60,000 nucleotides of DNA from Owenia fusiformis. Taxonomy: Eukaryota; Annelida; Polychaeta; Sabellida; Oweniidae. Location: NCBI GenBank assembly GCA_903813345.2, contig CAIIXF020000008.1:30840867-30900866 (forward strand). The letters run 5' to 3'. Shown here in pieces: positions 58,410-60,000 of the stretch. Each line of letters opens with the position of its first letter. Within the stretch, counting starts at the first letter, position 1. The notes beneath the pieces are model-generated. The model did not search any database, had not been told where the DNA came from, and saw only the letters and a program-made list of their open reading frames with translations. The position numbers and the translations under genes are program-made.

Positions 58410-59246
58410 AACACATAAATTCTCCCAATACATGATACAGGGATTTGGTAGCAGCTGATCACAGTTATCAAATATGGTCTTCAGCGTGTTCTCAATACAT
58501 TAAAATGACAATCATGGAATATCGACAGATCACTACAGATTCACAAGTATATCAAGACAGTGCTTGAAGAAAATGTTCAGTGCGGATATCACACACATAT
58601 ACAGCAAGGAGCCATAAATCTGTTCTAAAACCAGAGGTGTGTTCTGCTGTGTCTATGTATAACTGTTTCACTTTTATTTCAAATTCTACTTTGGATTCTC
58701 ACCATAATCTTCAAATGACTATTTATATAATTTATATAAAGAACATTATCACTGTTTTTTTAAACTCTGCACTGCGCACACAGCACCGCGCAGTCCAAGC
58801 ATTTTCTGCAAGCCCCATCTACATAGTTTACTCGAGTCTCTAGCTTACAGCTAGACGAAACTTCATTGATTTCGTATGTACTGTGCTACACGCACCTACA
58901 CGCACCTAGAACTCATTTTTAATAAATTTTATAAATATTTTTAAGAATATTAATCATATTTAGGATGAAGCGTTGCTTGTCTGGATTTAAATATTTCAAA
59001 ATTTCATTTCGGAGTTTTGACACATGGTGAAATTTTCTCGCTGTAGCTAAAATTGGCTTCCGGTTCTGGACGTGAATAACATTTGAAATTATTCTCGCTT
59101 AAAGAAATCAAATATAACAATAGATTCAGACAGGGATGTGAGCTGATGTTCTTCAAATCTATACATAAAGGTATATTTCATATTATTATGCCATATTTAC
59201 TGTGCGTGTGACACAATGATTTACAATATTTATAATACAAGGCAGC
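58410..59246. other. GUSB 5' flank, no gene
   Basis: AT-rich with tandem ACACGCACCTA words at about 58898-58907. No recognisable gene. The 87-codon frame at 58580-58843 resembles nothing. Confidence 0.45.
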
Positions 59247-59355
59247 TCAATCTTCCTCCTCAAAGCCGGAATATAGAGAAGGCTTTGGACCGAAGTAATA
59301 CATAGTGTTTACCCAGAAAAAAAGGATAAGAGTTGAAAATATGTGTATGCAGCAC
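59247..59355 (-). CDS. Possible last exon of an unrecognised membrane protein
   Basis: After an acceptor-like TTTCTAAG, the minus strand reads CCIHIFSTLILFFWVNTMYY then FGPKPSLYSGFEEED and a stop. A hydrophobic stretch followed by a short acidic tail looks like the C-terminal membrane segment and cytosolic tail of a protein whose other exons would lie to the right. The open frame extends upstream to 59438. I do not recognise it and it may be a chance frame. Confidence 0.25.
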
Positions 59356-59438
59356 CTTAGAAACATAAAACAAGGTTTACAGCATACTGACTTACTGAAC
59401 AGCGTATATACTTTGTAAAAAAACCGCAAAAGTGACAC

Positions 59439-60000
59439 TACATCAACAGTAAATAATGTAGGTGGCTCTTGGGGTCAGCTGACTTTCTCGCTTAAGCGAT
59501 TAAAAATCTAAAAATTAGCTGTTCTCGAGGAAACCTAAATACGATTTGAAATTGACTTTTCAAAAGCCCTTTTTGTCGTATTAAACGTAATTGATTAGAA
59601 CATAAAAGATTTCTAGCGATGGAGGATGAACTGAATATATGAAATAAAATACGTTATATACCTTAGAATACTGCATTAGAGCTCTCAAAGTGATAATGCA
59701 GGCCCTCACGATTCAAATGCAATGGGTCGCGAGTAAATCTCAGGCACGACATGGAAATCTGAAATTATAGAGGGCGCATATTCATTTTACACACGGCGAA
59801 ATGAAATGAGATTTCCCGGGAAATTTTGGACAATACTAGTATATTAATAGTCTATTGTACATTGTACAACCACATTTGACCAGCACGATCACAAATCACA
59901 TAGGGACCAATTAATATGATCTAAAACAATCAACCACGTACTGACCGAGCTTAGTAAAAGAAAAAATATCAAGGTAAATCACTTATGATCAGGAACAATC
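59439..60000. other. Right edge, no gene seen
   Basis: AT-rich sequence with no recognised exon, repeat or regulatory motif apart from short mixed-composition patches near 59700-59820. Confidence 0.4.

Noticed and set aside
1-60000. A biosynthetic cluster, operon or defence system
   Set aside because: The genes are unrelated single-copy eukaryotic genes with introns on both strands; nothing indicates co-regulation or a shared pathway.

Overview
This is AT-rich, intron-dense DNA from an invertebrate animal, probably a marine one. A hemichordate or other basal deuterostome fits best; a lophotrochozoan is not excluded. The reasons are animal-specific genes (a Hedgehog-acyltransferase-type MBOAT, the ciliary adenylate kinase AK7, F-type lectins, lysosomal beta-glucuronidase), canonical GT-AG introns of about 0.3-3 kb, frequent TACATGTA-type words, and dense small DNA transposons. 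There are no bacterial operons, phage genes or CRISPR arrays. Exon joins below were made by eye by following splice-site phase, so junctions are predictions although reading frames close across them.

Layout. 1-6443 (-): 5' and central part of AK7, 11 exons, running off the left edge. 6444-10156: intergenic, with a fold-back repeat. 10157-14068: an apparently intact hAT-like DNA transposon with long terminal inverted repeats, a perfect 8-bp target duplication and a four-exon transposase (-). 14069-18840: repeats, a TTAA-flanked element and a decayed LINE reverse transcriptase (-). 18842-26003 (+): complete 12-exon HHAT-like gene, with a 59-bp minisatellite and a 137-bp tandem duplication of its catalytic exon inside introns. 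26805-27324: a CAC-ended element with a 5-bp duplication. 30068-33074 (-): complete four-exon NAA30 (NatC catalytic subunit). 33555-34505: retroelement relic. 35439-36139 (+): two-exon COA6. 37919-44762 (-): two F-type lectin domain units, the upstream one with a signal peptide and an Apple/PAN-like domain, separated by inserted repeats including a fold-back element with minisatellite arms. 44763-49960: intergenic and packed with inverted-repeat elements. 49961-58038 (-): complete 12-exon beta-glucuronidase. 58205-58409: a short inverted-repeat element with a tRNA-like core. 59247-59355 (-): a possible last exon of an unrecognised gene.

The genes are independent housekeeping or secretory functions: ciliary nucleotide metabolism, Hedgehog lipidation, N-terminal acetylation, cytochrome oxidase assembly, lectin binding and lysosomal glycan degradation. 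They do not form a pathway. I found no convincing novel molecular system. The most unusual content is the repeat biology: an intact intron-bearing transposon, fold-back elements with tandem-repeat arms, repeats that copy splice-site or exon sequence, and several recurrent uncharacterised element families.
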